Origin: Seriola aureovittata
Taxonomy: Eukaryota; Chordata; Actinopteri; Carangiformes; Carangidae
Reading direction: 5' to 3'
Length of the DNA stretch: 64,000 bases
Assembly: GCF_021018895.1 (NCBI RefSeq)
Contig: NC_079380.1
Coordinates: 3,572,236-3,636,235 of the forward strand
The notes beneath the pieces were generated by a model, which saw nothing but the letters and a program-made list of their open reading frames with translations, was not told where the DNA came from and ran no database searches. The first letter of the stretch is position 1, and every line of letters begins with the position of its first letter. Made by a program: the position numbers and the translations under genes. Positions 1 to 31,745 of the stretch are shown here, in pieces.

Positions 1-1170
1 TCACTCAGCAGCTTTAGCCAAAAACAAGAATAGTGTTTTACAGGTGTTTTTTTTTTTTTTTCTCTCTCTCTCTCTACGTCAGCTCCTTTACACAAACACG
101 ACCACATCAGGCGACATCAGAGCGTATCCCTGAAGGGTCCTGACACAATTTCCCATCAACATTTCCATCATTTAGAAAAAAAAAAAAGAAGTCAGTGGAA
201 AAAATTCCAAATGGAAACACAATCAACAAACACTGACAAAAACAGAGGAAGACGTAGAACCAAAACCTGGAGGAAAACGATTGTGTTGTCACATAACACA
301 ACACAAAATAATACCATCACACCCAGTGAGGGTTAACATGCTCTGTGCAACAACAATAAATGCATTCTCCGTCACAGAGCGGGGAAACCTCTTCTAAAAT
401 CTTGGCAACAAGCTCGAGTTAAATTCCTTTTCCGTTTATTTTATAGCATCGCTCCTTCTCTCTTTAAACACTGGTGGTGAAGAAACAAACACACAACCCT
501 GTAAATGTCTGGTCTTATTATCCATTAACTCTGGGACACACAGAGCCATGACCCCTCCTTACAGAACCAAACCAGCGTCACATAAATGTGTGTCCTATGT
601 GTCGTTCTATGTTCCAGGCAGTCACTGGTTTCTATCTATTTAAACCGCATACAACTTTTCTGTGATTGTGGGTTTTTTTTCTTGTGAAACACTGGATTCA
701 TTTACCACTTGAAGCTTTATATTATGTCACAAGCTGAAAAGGTTTGGAACCACAGGTTCAGATCATCTATCACTGTCAGCTGTCATCGTGTTTCTGTGTG
801 TTATCTCTGTGTTATCTCTGTGTGGTCGTGTAGTTTCCAGTACAGACTGGCTTAAATGGAAATCTGTGGTTGACTGGAAGGAGCTCCACAAAACAAAATG
901 GCTGACAGGAACAAACAACATGCTAATGTTTTAGCTTCTGTTAGAGCCTTGTCAGTGAAGGGGGTTAAAATATAAAATAATAAAAGAAAGATGAGAACCA
1001 TGGATGTGAAGAAAAAGTGATTTATAGGAAAAAGGCTAAAGCAAGTAAAACACTGATGCTGTTCTTTAATGCTGCAGTAATCTGACTCTGGATCAGGGGA
1101 ACACTCCCCTAAAGCGGGGAGGATTCACCGTCTGAGTCAAGACAGCTTCAAGTCTCATGGCAAAGGTGAG

Positions 1171-1172
1171 AC

Positions 1173-1211
<39 letters not shown>

Positions 1212-1212
1212 G
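1171..1212. repeat. (GA)n microsatellite
   Basis: About 40 bases of alternating AG with one GG interruption. It produces a false serine/leucine-rich open frame on the minus strand. Confidence 0.9.
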
Positions 1213-1744
1213 GAGGACACACGGAGAGTCCACCAACACTCACACCAACACAAACACAAACACAAACACTGAGCTCAATGAACCTGAATGAAGAAAAGCA
1301 AAATGTGGTGTAAGAACAGGTTACAACTGAAAACCTGCTGGTCATCCAAGTCTTAATGTTGTGGAGGAGGGAAGCAGGACACACAGCAGATGCTTAGGAG
1401 CACAGCTTCCTATGGGGCAAATGAAAGAGCAGCGAGGAGAGACGGAGCCGGGGCGTACTGATAAAGCCCTCCAGAGATCTATGAAAAGAGCATGTATTAT
1501 TCAGCAGCTATGAATCATGGGACAGCATGCGGAGGCGGTGGAGCAGATCAGAGGGAAAGAGGGGGAAGACATGCTGCATTCAGTCCCGTGGGAGATCCAG
1601 ACGCGAGCAGCGCCCCGGTTTAAAAGGCAGCGACTCGGAAGAGTTCGTTGGATCTGATTTCAACACGACTCGACCGGTTGGTTCGGTCTGATCACCTGTT
1701 CACACGAGAACCGAGCGAGCGACGGGCCAGAGAGCCGCAGAAAA

Positions 1745-2100
1745 CACAGCACATGCATTTCCGTGCTGTTGAAGCATATTTACAAGGATCTGCTGCTGTT
1801 CTCTCTGGACATGGACGCAGAGAGTAGTGACAGCATGAGGGGGGGGGGGACACGGCTGCTCATCATGTTTAAGCCTTTCAATTGTTTTCTCATGAGAGTG
1901 CTCGCACTGAAAGAGTCTGCTGATATTCTGAAAAGACCAAAACCAGCAATGACTGTCTCCGACTAATACGTGCTGAGTATGAATCGAAAGCCTGACGTAT
2001 CGTAGTTTATTTTGACACGCAGTGTCCAGCTGCCCCGAACACTCACTACAGGAGCAAATATAGATTAATACACTGCTGAAAATAGTCCCCAACAAATGCT
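1745..2100 (-). repeat. dispersed repeat family A, copy 1
   Basis: Read on the minus strand, this segment shares with the plus strand near 14660-14760 a block beginning GGGACTATTTT. That block continues through a shared AGCAG..ATTAAT stretch to TCAAAATAAACTAC. The two copies are in opposite orientation. The shared block gives both copies an LGTIFSS-like string in one reading frame, with no other coding evidence. Borders are approximate. It is probably a non-autonomous element of unknown class. Confidence 0.6.
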
Positions 2101-2469
2101 TTATATATTCCCTCCTGTTTGTTTGATAGAAATTACAGTGAGCAGCTGAGAGTCTTTTTTTAAAATGAAACTACATATTTGTAGGTTTTTTTTTAAAAAC
2201 CACCATGTATTGAGAGATGCATTAATGTTGCGCTGGTTTTGGCCTTTATTATAGAACTTGTTAACAATAATAACAATAACATTATCTTTACTACAAATCA
2301 GAAACATGGTGGTGTCTCTCTCCCCTTGTTTCCTGTCACCTGTAATACAGGTGTAAAATGCCCCAAAAATTTGATGAACTACAATCACCACTTTGAGGTT
2401 GTTTGTCTCCAACAACCAGTCAACAGTTTCTCCTCCCTGAGTTATAGCATTGAATGACCACATATGTTT

Positions 2470-2815
2470 TTGCAGACCATTATGATGTCACAGTGAAGTT
2501 GACCTTTGACCCTTTGGATACAAAATGACATCACTTCATCATTTTATACTGTTAGACATTTGCGTTAAATTGTGTCGTAATAAGTGTATGAATTTGTGAG
2601 TTATGGTCAAAAACGTGTTTTGTGAGGTCACAGTGAACTTTGACCTTTGACCATTTCATTGTTGAGTCCAAATAAATGTTTGTTCCAGTAACGAAATTCC
2701 CTCCAGACGTTCCTGAGATATCGTGTTCACGAGAATGGGACGGTCAGATGGACGAATGGACGAATGAACGAATGGACGGACAGACAACCTGCAAACATGA
2801 TGTCTATGTTCACGG
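2470..2815 (+). repeat. dispersed repeat family B, copy 1 (carries nuclear-receptor-like half-sites)
   Basis: Contains the phrases 'gaggtcacagtgaac', 'tgacctttgacc' and 'cctgagatatcgtgttcac' and a run of GGACGAATG-like units. I recognise this as an abundant teleost dispersed repeat. A second copy in the opposite orientation lies at about 43925-44190. Direct repeats of TGACCT separated by one base occur at 2500-2512 and 2634-2653. Confidence 0.75.
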
Positions 2816-3629
2816 CTGTCTCTCCTCATGAAGAAAAACTGTAAATCCTCATGATCACCAAGATTGAACTTTTTTTTTAGTATTTAGCTTGAAAAATTAC
2901 AACAATTCCACTGATTAGCAAAACGGTTGCCAATAAATTTTCTGTTGATCAATTTGTAATTGTTTCCACTCTCTTTAAAATTGCTGAAAAAACAACAATA
3001 AGGACCCGATGTTCACTGTCATGGATTACCAACATCGAACACAGTTTAAATCTGTACAGGCTGATTCCTACAGTGAACTGACACAAAGTGAAACCAGTGG
3101 CTGCCTGAAAGGAGGGAAATCAATTACCGAAAATCTGCTTTGGAGCGATCCGAGAGAAAATCCAGATAATGGGCTAAAACCTCTAGTTTGGCCCTTTTAG
3201 TTAAAAAAGTCACGAAGAGGAGTGAGAGGCCTGATCAACACGGGTCAGTGTTTACTATCAACACAGAATATTACAGTTTCCCTGAAACCTCTGTCTCTGC
3301 ACAACACCATCCAGTCCAGCTGCTCTGACTGGTCTCTGCTCATCACCACTGAACACCAAACAGCAGACAGCCTCAGATATCTGCGCCTCCTCCCCCTCAG
3401 GGTTCACACTCGCTCCGTGTCTAACTCTGCAGTGAACGTATGGAAAACACATCAGTGCGCAGCAGAAACGGGAGGGACGGGGGGGGATTCCACCCAAAAA
3501 CTTTGTTAGTATCAAAGACTCAGTTTGCAGAGCAGCAGCTATGCTCGGATTCAATTCATGTCTGTCACAACGGAAACAAATAAACACGTCCACAGAAACT
3601 TCTCTATTGTCCATCTGTGTATTCAGTTT

Positions 3630-3810
3630 ATGGCTGCAACTATTAATTAATCTATTGGTTAAGGACGATTACACGCTTTCAAATATCTTCCTCCAAATCC
3701 TCACGTCGGAGAAGCTGCAAACAGCATTTTCCATCAAATGAATCAATTGTTAACAGTTATTTTTCAATAGACTGACTATTCAATTTATCAATCAATCATT
3801 TTGGCTCAAG
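3630..3810. repeat. dispersed repeat family C (ATTAAT-rich, 'gctgcaac' type) fragment
   Basis: Has the hallmark words of a very common teleost short repeat: GGCTGCAACTATTAATTAAT at one end, an internal 'aaatcctcac..gagaagctg' block, and alternating ATTGATT/AATCAAT words at the other end. Related fragments occur at about 9700-9985, 18480-18860, 22590-23115, 32990-33130, 43385-43550 and 61340-61640. Borders are approximate. Confidence 0.65.
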
Positions 3811-4007
3811 TTCAGTATGTTCCAAACACTGAAGCACACAGTAGGAAACTCAGATCATACATGTTGGGTGGAGTGTCGTGATGAGGGAGCGGATGGAGCC
3901 GAGTGTCCTGTGTACATGTGTTCATATAAAATCAGCTTGGACTGATGCTGGTGTGTGCATGTTTGGTGACAAACACAAGATAAGCAGGGACGTGTTTTTG
4001 CTGCACG

Positions 4008-4080
4008 TAACAGGCGTGACAGGACAGGTGAGGCGTGACATGACAGGTGAGGCGTGACATGACAGGTAGGGCATGACATC
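4008..4080. repeat. short minisatellite, ~19-20 bp unit
   Basis: Three to four tandem copies of a unit close to ACAGGTGAGGCGTGACATG, the last copies decayed. Confidence 0.8.
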
Positions 4081-4340
4081 TGGAAACATGAGGAGCAGGA
4101 GTGTGTAAATGCTCGACCGGGAGGAACAGAGACGGGGAAGAGAAAGGAGAAAGACAAAGAGGAATCTGCCTGGATCCAGACTCTGTCTCACCTCCAGACT
4201 ACAACTCCCAGAAGCTCTTGAGTCAAAATGAAAAGATCGACAGTTCCCTAACAAGGGCAATGAAGCTGTGCAGAAAAGAAAATTGTAAAAAGATGAACGT
4301 GTCTATTTTTACATTGTTTGAGGTTTTTTTTTTTTTTTTA

Positions 4341-4396
4341 AAGATTTATTTTCTTCAGTAGGAACCAGGGGCTCAGAGCTGAGAGCCACAGACAGA
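4341..4396. repeat. short duplicated block, partner at about 5966-6020
   Basis: The words AAGATTTAT, CTTCAGTAGGAA and AGCTGAGAGCCACAGACA occur in the same order here and at about 5966-6020, in the same orientation. Identity looks high over some 55 bases. One copy lies downstream of the rab40c stop, in a possible 3' UTR. The other lies in the last rab40c intron. It is probably a dispersed repeat fragment. Confidence 0.6.
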
Positions 4397-4462
4397 GGAG
4401 GGGAGACGAGTGTTGGGTTGGGTCTTTTCATGGGCTTTGACTGACTGTTTTACTTCACTGTG

Positions 4463-4468
4463 TTTATT
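4463..4468 (-). terminator. candidate poly(A) signal for rab40c
   Basis: TTTATT on the plus strand reads AATAAA on the minus strand, about 1.05 kb past the rab40c stop. Another lies at 4345-4350. No closer canonical hexamer was seen between these and 5517. The true 3' end is unknown. Confidence 0.35.
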
Positions 4469-5516
4469 TTGTTCAAGTTTTAGTTTCACTTTGTTGTAAA
4501 AAAAAAAAAAAAAAAAAAAACAAATTCTTCAATTGACATCATGTTAAAAATGATGTTCATAAAAGTCGTAGAGACATTAAATAGGTCACTTTTTAAAAAA
4601 TGCAGTGAGTGGTATCCATAGCAACAAGCATCACTGGATCTCTTTGCTGTAAACCTACAGCGTAATAAAATCTAAACTTTGTTTACCCTGTTAATTGTTC
4701 GATTATTTCAGGTTCTTTTGTTTGTACAGACCCAAAACCTCTGGCAGGGAAAGATCGACTTGACTTAGACTCAAGGCACACTAACAATTCTGGACCTGAG
4801 ACCTGATTCAGGTTGTGTGGTGGGTGGGTGGGGGGGGGCAGGTTTGCCTGAAGACCGGATGGGAAGCTTCACTCATCTTGTCACCAAGATTTCACTTCAG
4901 CAAGCGTCACAGATCAAATAGCAAAAAGCACATGAGTGTTCAAATCCAAATCCAGCTGTTACAGCCAGCTGCAGGTAAACAATGATCAATAAAGGACTGA
5001 CTGGTTACTAGTGTTTCTTGATCATTAGCTTATTGGTCAATAAAATAGCAAATAAACGGAAGAGTGAACAGAAACAGACAGAAGCAAGAAATAAATGTGC
5101 GACATAAAAGTGAAGAATAATCTTGAGGTGATGTGTGTGATGCACAGACACGCGTGCATCATGTAGAGTAACTAAATATGAGTTGGTGAGGGATTTTTTT
5201 TTGTACATTTAGTCGACACTCCAGTGGACAGGAGTGAATCTGGAGTCTTTTCTCTGGATATAGTGAGAATCAGAAAGTCTGTTGTCGTTCTCTGACATCC
5301 TGAGGCATCATTTGAACTCCACCACTTGGAAAGGTCTTCACACCCTTTAACATGGTCTCATGAAGGAGGGAGGTACTCATTCATCCCTTTATCCGTCATC
5401 TCTGCTCTTCAGCTCTTCAGGTTCAGGGATGTGCTCATACCCTCAGACTTACAACCTCCTGTACACGTGTCTCCTGATCCCAGTCATCCATTGTCTTTTA
5501 CCAACTGCTCCGGTGA

Positions 5517-25434
<19,918 letters not shown>

Positions 25435-26649
25435 GACGTCTCACATCTGAGCCCAGTCCCGATGGAGGCTGAAGATGAGCAACTGTAGACTTCCCTCGTT
25501 GACACAAGGATGGGTAACCAATGAGACCCCCTGTGTATTATCCCTCTGACTTGATCCAAAACAAAGATGATGTTTGTTATGCCATGAACTCACTGAATGG
25601 GGGTCCACCAGTTAAAAGTCCTTGTTTAGCCTGTTTACTTGGAAGTCTTCCAAACTGTGTGCAAGTAGTTAAGTTTTAGACTAAAACCACACCACAGTCT
25701 CACAGGAGGAATGCCCTGCCTGAATAACAAGGTGGCTGCCAAAAGTGTGGTTTTGAAAACCAATACATCCTTACTGCTAAAGTTAAAGACAAGAAATCTA
25801 ACAGTTTGAGCAAAGCTGGTGCTCACTGGGAAAAAAACTTTACTCAAAGAAAATAACTAGTTCTTTCTTTCCAGCTGACAGCTTAAGTAAAGTATAATAA
25901 TAATAAGTCTAATAACCAACACCACATCTATTAAAGATTAAAAGAAGAAGAACATGCTTACTGTCTGGATGATGATGTTTATAATAAGCTGGGTGGCAAT
26001 TGCAAATTTTATGAGCAGATATCTCTGTTGAGATATATTTTCTAGTATGCAAAAAAAACAACAATAAAAAAAAATACCAAAGCTGGATGGTGTTAGTCTA
26101 TCTTTTTGTTCCTATTCAAGAGAAGCTTTCTGCCTAACTTCGCTGGGGAACAACAAGCTAGCCCTGCCAGGGAGCTAGCCAGCTAGCTTAGCTATTATCA
26201 CTGCTGCTAACGTTACCAAAGACACGTAAAACAGCTATTCTTTAAACACACGTTACACCACACTGCATATAGCCACGTACTGTGCTGTGTTACCCTTTAT
26301 AAGATTACTTCCCAGTGGATAAAAACAACTTGGTGTTTCACAGCAAGCTAAATGCTAACTTAGCTAGAGCAGCCCGTAGCTCAACTTCTGCCGACGTCTG
26401 TGTGATTTCAGGCCCGCTTGTCTTTCTTCAGTCCGGGACAAAGATTCCTGTAACTTCACTGCGTTATATCCAGAAATTTCCGACCTCTGCAGTGGCATTA
26501 AAAAGCTGTGGCGTTTTTAAGTCCAGTCCAAATCTCTGTAGGTGTATTCAGAAACCTCAGTCTGTGATTTTTCCATCTTTCTCCATTATTTTGAATCATA
26601 TTCACGGTTGCATTTGTTCTGTACCGAGACACAACAACACTAGACCAGC

Positions 26650-26760
26650 CGCTGACAGATCGGCAGGTCGCCACACAGCGCTGCTGTCTGTAACCCCGCC
26701 CTCTTAATTTAGGCCCCGCCCTCCTCTCATACAATTGGACGCTGACCCCGCGATGACATA
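26650..26760 (-). promoter_or_regulatory. probable rab40c promoter
   Basis: On the minus strand a CCAAT box (ATTGG on plus at 26734-26738) precedes two GC boxes, GGGCGGGG at 26721-26714 and 26701-26694. All lie within 45 bases and about 1.25 kb upstream of the rab40c ATG. This requires at least one 5' non-coding exon. CA|GTAAGC near 25969 on the minus strand is a possible donor, and TTCAG/CTACAG sites at about 25475-25490 are possible acceptors. No start site can be fixed from sequence alone. Confidence 0.5.
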
Positions 26761-27714
26761 CACAGTGGCTTAGATTGGCTGAGCAACACGTCCATCAAAG
26801 TTTGCTGTCAACAACACGCAGATGGTGAGAGGAATACATCTATGGGGGAAAGTGGATAACAAAGGTGATTCATATCTCACTGAATCTGAACTGGTACGGA
26901 CGGATTTCAGCAAACACTGGATTCCAAAGCTCGGGAGTAGTCAGAGATAACTGGTTGTGATGAGGGTAAGGTTCGAGTGAGCATCATAAAAGACGACTGG
27001 TTAGGGATAGGGTGACGTTTAAGTTCAGGTTAAGGTAAGAGGAAACACTGGGACACAGAGGGGGTTCAGTTTTCTTTGTTAACACATTGTCAGAAAAAAA
27101 AAATCACATGTGGGCCCTTTCTGCCTGCAGGTTGAACATTGCATAACTGCCATATGAATAATATTATGAAATGTGATGTACAGTATAGCAGGCTGAGTGT
27201 GTGTATTTATCTGTGTCAAATGTGTTTTTGTAACATAATGAGTCACCTCTCCCTTCAGCTGAGGATGAACACCTACACACACAAAATGAATGAAGCATAC
27301 AGGCAGCAGCATCTTGAATGGGATCATAATGAGTAAAGTGCATTAAGAGTGGAAACATGTTTGAAATATAATTTCTACAGAATTTTTAAATGTGTTTGGA
27401 GTTCCATACGTACTCTTCGAAATCACTGATTTCTTGATTTACAGGGTTAAAAGCAGATTTATACCAATAAAAATGTTGATATGCTTAAGCGACAGAACAT
27501 AGGATTTGTAAAACATGTCAAATCTACTTTTAAGCCTTTATATTGTCTGCTATCCAGGAAATTAAGTTACATTTTTAAGCAAACAATGAGCTTTCCATCA
27601 TCACAGAATGACTGCCGAAATCAAAAATCAAATTGTTGCTTTGTCTCAATTTTATCTAATTACCTCCAACAAGAAGGTTGTGTTCTCAGCCGTTTGTTTA
27701 TTTTTTTATCAGCA

Positions 27715-27845
27715 GGAATACACAAAAAGTACTGAACCGATATGCACCAGACTTGGTGGAGTGGCCCAGTGAAGAACCCATTAAATTTTAGTACAGATCT
27801 GGTTAAATATGTGGATCCAGGGGATAGGGCATTTTTCACCTTGGC
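27715..27845 (+). repeat. dispersed teleost repeat fragment
   Basis: 'AAAAGTACTGAACCGATATG', 'agacttggtgga' and 'aacccattaaattttagtacagatctg' match a common fish repeat that I recognise by its phrase order. Only a fragment is present. Confidence 0.6.
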
Positions 27846-27989
27846 TTAAAGTGGAAATGAAGCAGTCAATCAAGTTAACGTGATTTACTAAATGGATTTC
27901 CACTCTAATCAACAATTATATAACAAATATGACAAATGTAAACATATAAGAGAAAATATAAGATCCGTTACATCTTTCGTAGCAAGAGT

Positions 27990-28001
27990 GGCGCCATCTT
28001 G
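27990..28001 (-). promoter_or_regulatory. YY1-like site upstream of THAP exon
   Basis: GGCGCCATCTTG on plus is CAAGATGGCGCC on minus, close to the YY1 core (AAGATGGCGGC). It lies 79 bases upstream of the THAP exon ATG, where a promoter would be expected if the exon belongs to a transcribed unit. Confidence 0.35.
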
Positions 28002-28079
28002 CAGTACTATAACCTGTGACCTCACAGGGTTGGTTGGCTTGGCGGTTGAGACAGTGAAATAGTTGAAGATAGTGAAAGG

Positions 28080-28204
28080 ATGGAGACTGAAGAGCCACAG
28101 GACAGGAGAAGACAACAGGGAGGCCACTATTGTATCACTCCTGGATGTAAAAATGAGTTTTACATAGTTAAAGCCAAGGACAAAACTGTCCATTTTCATA
28201 AACT
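28080..28204 (+). pseudogene. lone first exon encoding the start of a THAP zinc finger
   Basis: From ATG 28080 the frame reads METEEPQDRRRQQGG, then HYCITPGCKNEF and KDKTVHFHKL. This has the N-terminal half of a THAP domain: Cys-x4-Cys near residues 18 and 23, then the conserved (V)xFHK motif. The frame meets CT|GTACGT at 28204, where first exons of THAP genes commonly end. I found no downstream exon carrying the remaining Cys-x2-His half in the next 4 kb of plus strand. THAP domains occur in host transcription factors and in P-element/THAP9-like and some Harbinger-group transposases. It is most likely a remnant or truncated gene. A distant second exon is the alternative. Confidence 0.6.
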
Positions 28205-29964
28205 GTACGTGACGATGATTGTACTTTTTAATGGACCGGAGATGATGTACTCCATGTGTTTCTGTTCCTTCTTTTTTTTTTCTTTAAGCTGAGTGCTTTT
28301 ATTCTGACAAGCTTCTTAAAGGATAGTGTTTTTCCCCTTAATTGCTCTCTGGGTCATTAATGAGGAGGAGTCTTTATGGCAGTGTGCCAAATGATCCTAG
28401 TCTCCAGTGGCATGCTGGGACATCTGGACCTTAAAAGCTTAAAAACGTAATAACTCCTTGTAGCATCAAACTTTTATCTGCACGCACACTGACACTGCAC
28501 AGGCATTAACCCACAAAACATGAACGATTTGATAAGCAATTACTGCACCATAAATAATTTGATATTTGTATTATTAAAAAAAGGAATTCAGAAATTCAAT
28601 TGAGCATAGTCATCTCATTTTCAAGGTTTAAAGAGGTCTAAAGATGTAGCTTCACAAGCAAAATCATGTGCAAAATCCACATTTAAAGTTATAATGCAGT
28701 TTTTGCAGGACCAACACTGTCCCCTTTGTGTGAATGTCTGATCTTCTGTGGTCTAGGACAGATCAGTTTGGATTTATAATACTGTTGTGAAGATAAAAGA
28801 ACAACCACAGGATCACTGAAGACTGGATCCGTGTTCGCTGCAGCAGTGCAGTGATTGCACACTTTATGGTTCAGAGCTGCTAAAATAAATCCAATTAAAT
28901 TTAACTACATTCATTCTGTTTAAATTAATTATTGATGGAGCAGCTCAATGTTTTGTCTCTTATTGATGTTGCAGATGAGATTAAATCATGTAAGACTGTC
29001 ATGTTTTCTACTCCAGTTCATTCATTAGCTGTTTATGATCAGGAAAGCCTCATATAGAAAAGGATAGACATCAGAATATTCAATATGAATGAATTTTATT
29101 TAATGACAATGTGACAATTAAGACAGATGAATGGAGGATTAAATTAATAGAAACAAATAGAAACAAGTAATAAGCACATTTACCAATTCAACTGTTACAA
29201 ATGACAAGTTGGTGTTAAGGATGCTAAAGGGCAGGGTGTAAAGATCTAAGTTAAATTAAATAGCAATAATTCACATTAAAAGCAAGACATCTACTCCAGA
29301 GTCTGATAAGAAGATTCATATCAGTTTCATCTCTGTGTATCTGGAGATAGGTCTAGGATGTGTTACATAATTAGTCTAAATAACCTTCCACCAGCTCCGA
29401 AGCTGTTTTATGCACGATTCACCAACAGACAACAAGACAAAGTTCAAACTGCTGGAGTGTTTCTTTAAACGAGATGACGAGCTGGTTCAGGTCGATTGTT
29501 CTACATAATCCAAGGGCAACATTTCAATAAAAAGAACATGATTAGGCACATAAATAAAAAACAAAAAGACTTGTCAGAGATGCTGACAAACTGGCCGAGA
29601 GCAGAATTAGATCATTTGCTTTACACCATAATGGTACTGCATGACCATTCATCCATATCAGTAACTCAATCTCAAGGGCCAAATCCATCTGCCAGAGTAA
29701 AATAGTTCCAGTACATGGAGGAAATATGGCAACATTTAAACCTAAAACACTAATCATTACATTTAGACTTATAAAGATTAAAAAATGTTGTATTTAAAAG
29801 AAATAAAAATATCAGTTTGTCCAGTTATTGTTTGAATTAGGCTCATACTAATACTTAAGCATATAAAATCTGAAGGATTAAAACTATCTACACAGTCAGT
29901 GCAGTTAATACATAAATACCTGATTTCTAAGGGGGATTCTGCCATGTTATTGGCAGGCCCAGGC

Positions 29965-30200
29965 TTTAAAGGAACAGTTCATCCATATATGAAAATACTG
30001 TCTCATCTACTAACCCTTGTTTCAGGTGTAGCTGCAGCTAGTTAGCATCTCACGTTCCCTCTAAACTCTCTCATAATCTGTTATAGTAAATTAAGTCAGA
30101 CTGATAAAAGTTTAAAGCAAGACTATGTAACTTTTGGAAGAAGACATAACACCTTATTTCTTTTACAAATAAAATGTTGCAGACATAAGCAGTAAAAATC
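29965..30200. repeat. dispersed repeat fragments ('aaaggaacagttcatcc', 'gcaagactatgtaactttt')
   Basis: AAAGGAACAGTTCATCCA followed by 'tactgtctcatctactaaccc' is a familiar teleost repeat phrase, as is AAAGCAAGACTATGTAACTT about 140 bases later. Both are partial. Confidence 0.5.
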
Positions 30201-30519
30201 AACAGAAGTTTTGCTGTTAAACTTGTACTTGGTCTGGTATGACCAGTAGCTCATGTTGGGATACTTTAAGATGTTTAACAGACGACACTGAGTACTTTGT
30301 ATTAACTTTCATACTCTATACTTAGTCTGTGAGCTTAGTGATTTGATGACTTTTACGTTCATTTAGCATCATCCCATTATTGTTACCTGTGGCCACAGTG
30401 ACAACTGTTCAGCAAAAAAGTGTTTCAGAGTGTTGCTTAACCCAACTTGCTTTCTAAAAGCACTCTAAAAAGTTATAAGTTATTCATTTGTTGGATGGGA
30501 CCAACAACAGACTGATCAT

Positions 30520-30710
30520 TTAGGTGGAGCTAAAAATATTAAGCTTGGGTGGTGCTAGAGGAAAGGTCATCGGGTCTTTAAAATAGAAAAGGCTCCATTA
30601 ATAAGCATAAATGTGCTTAGCATATTTCATGACAGTTTTAGATTATAAAATGTGGTTTTAGAGGAAGGAGTGTCTAAATTGGGGAGTGTTTATCCTCCGG
30701 GAAGCATGAA
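30520..30710. repeat. family E repeat fragment
   Basis: 'GGTGGTGCTAGAGGAAAGGTCA' and 'TTTATCCTCCGGGAAGCATGAAT' are phrases of the same repeat family seen at 31655-31745 and 38160-38600. Confidence 0.5.
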
Positions 30711-30864
30711 TTACACTGAGTTGTTCTGGGTTTGATTCTTTGTAGTACGTCACTGGTGGTTTTCAGTGTGATGCTGCAGCTGCTGTTTTACTGGCTTCTG
30801 GCAGTTATAAACAGTTAGACCCTCATCTTCCACTGTCACATATATTACACTTCCCACCGACATA

Positions 30865-31266
30865 CAGCACTGTGCAAAAGGTTTAAGCACTTCATATGTT
30901 TAGAATCTCATCCCATCACACAATCCCATAAGGTCCCAGATTCATTCTGGAGCAGGACAACGAGTCCAAACACACAGCCAGAGCCATAAAGAACTATCTT
31001 CATCATGGAGTCAGTCTGGGATCACATGAAGAGAAACAGACACTGAGACAGAAGAACTGAAGCATGTTCTCCAACCTACCTGACAAGTACCTGAAGAACT
31101 GAGCAGGTTTACTGAGGAGAACTGCTGATGGTTTAAAAAGGCAAAGGGGGGTCACAGCAAATCCTGATCTGATTTAGTCTTTTGTTTACTGCACTTTATA
31201 TGATAGTAATTATTTTCTTACAGCATTTTTTTCCCCATAGGTGCTTAAAACCTTTGCACAGCACTG
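30865..31266 (+). mobile_element. dead Tc1/mariner-like element, internally deleted
   Basis: Flanked on the left by a TA dinucleotide. Terminal inverted repeats are about 26 bp: left CAGCACTGTGCAAAAGGTTT(AAGCAC), right end the inverse with a few changes. The inner 250 bp retain decayed transposase sequence: 'EQDN.SKHTARAIKNY' and then an 'ESVWDHMKRN'-like string. These correspond to the region around the second catalytic Asp and the final acidic residue of Tc1-type DDE transposases. The frame is broken and most of the gene is missing, so it cannot move by itself. Confidence 0.8.
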
Positions 31267-31654
31267 CTTATCTCATGGCACATATCCGTATACCACTGAT
31301 TGCTGTGATATGTCTCTACTGTGTGTTACTCATACATGATTTGACATCAGAGTGGCAGTAACAATCGTCATGAGACAGTGGGGAACAGTTTCGATTAGTG
31401 CCACAAAAGAACGGTTTCCTGTGTCGTGTGTCGGATGAAGCAGCAACGTGCAAGTGGCATACCACTTAGAATCAACAGTGAATCAAGAGTGATACAGCAG
31501 CATCTGCCAGGGAAACAGGAGTGATGAAGCATGTTGTAGTCACACACAGCATCTGCATATCAGAATCAGCAAGGGCACATGACGCATAGTTTATAAATGC
31601 CATAAACCAGTAGAATGACAGCAGCATCACACAAACCGACAGTGACACACCACC

Positions 31655-31745
31655 CAGAATATTTTTAACCTAATGGTGGCACTAAATAAAAGATCAGAGG
31701 GTCGGCAAATGCAGCAGGGATTATCCTCTGGGGAACACGATACAC
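31655..31745. repeat. family E repeat fragment
   Basis: 'CTAATGGTGGCACTAAATAAAAGATCAGAGGGTC' followed by 'ggattatcctctggggaacac' matches the conserved middle of family E. Confidence 0.55.

Larger units (their letters stand above)
1..4340. other. left flank, repeat-rich, no gene recognised
   Basis: I see no supported protein-coding exon here. The open frames are short, lack family resemblance and overlap repeats. The stretch holds a GA microsatellite, copies of three dispersed fish-type repeats and a small minisatellite, listed separately. The right part may include the distal 3' UTR of rab40c, which is transcribed leftwards. The segment around 1440-1640 is non-repetitive and moderately GC-rich, but I cannot assign it a role. 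Confidence 0.6.

Noticed and set aside
1700..2095. 131-codon minus-strand frame
   Set aside because: Lies in dispersed repeat A. The same peptide-like string recurs in the second copy with frame changes.
26315..26734. 130-codon plus-strand frame and 78-codon minus-strand frame near the rab40c promoter
   Set aside because: Both cross GC boxes and the promoter-like region. The peptides show no domain, signal or conservation cue.
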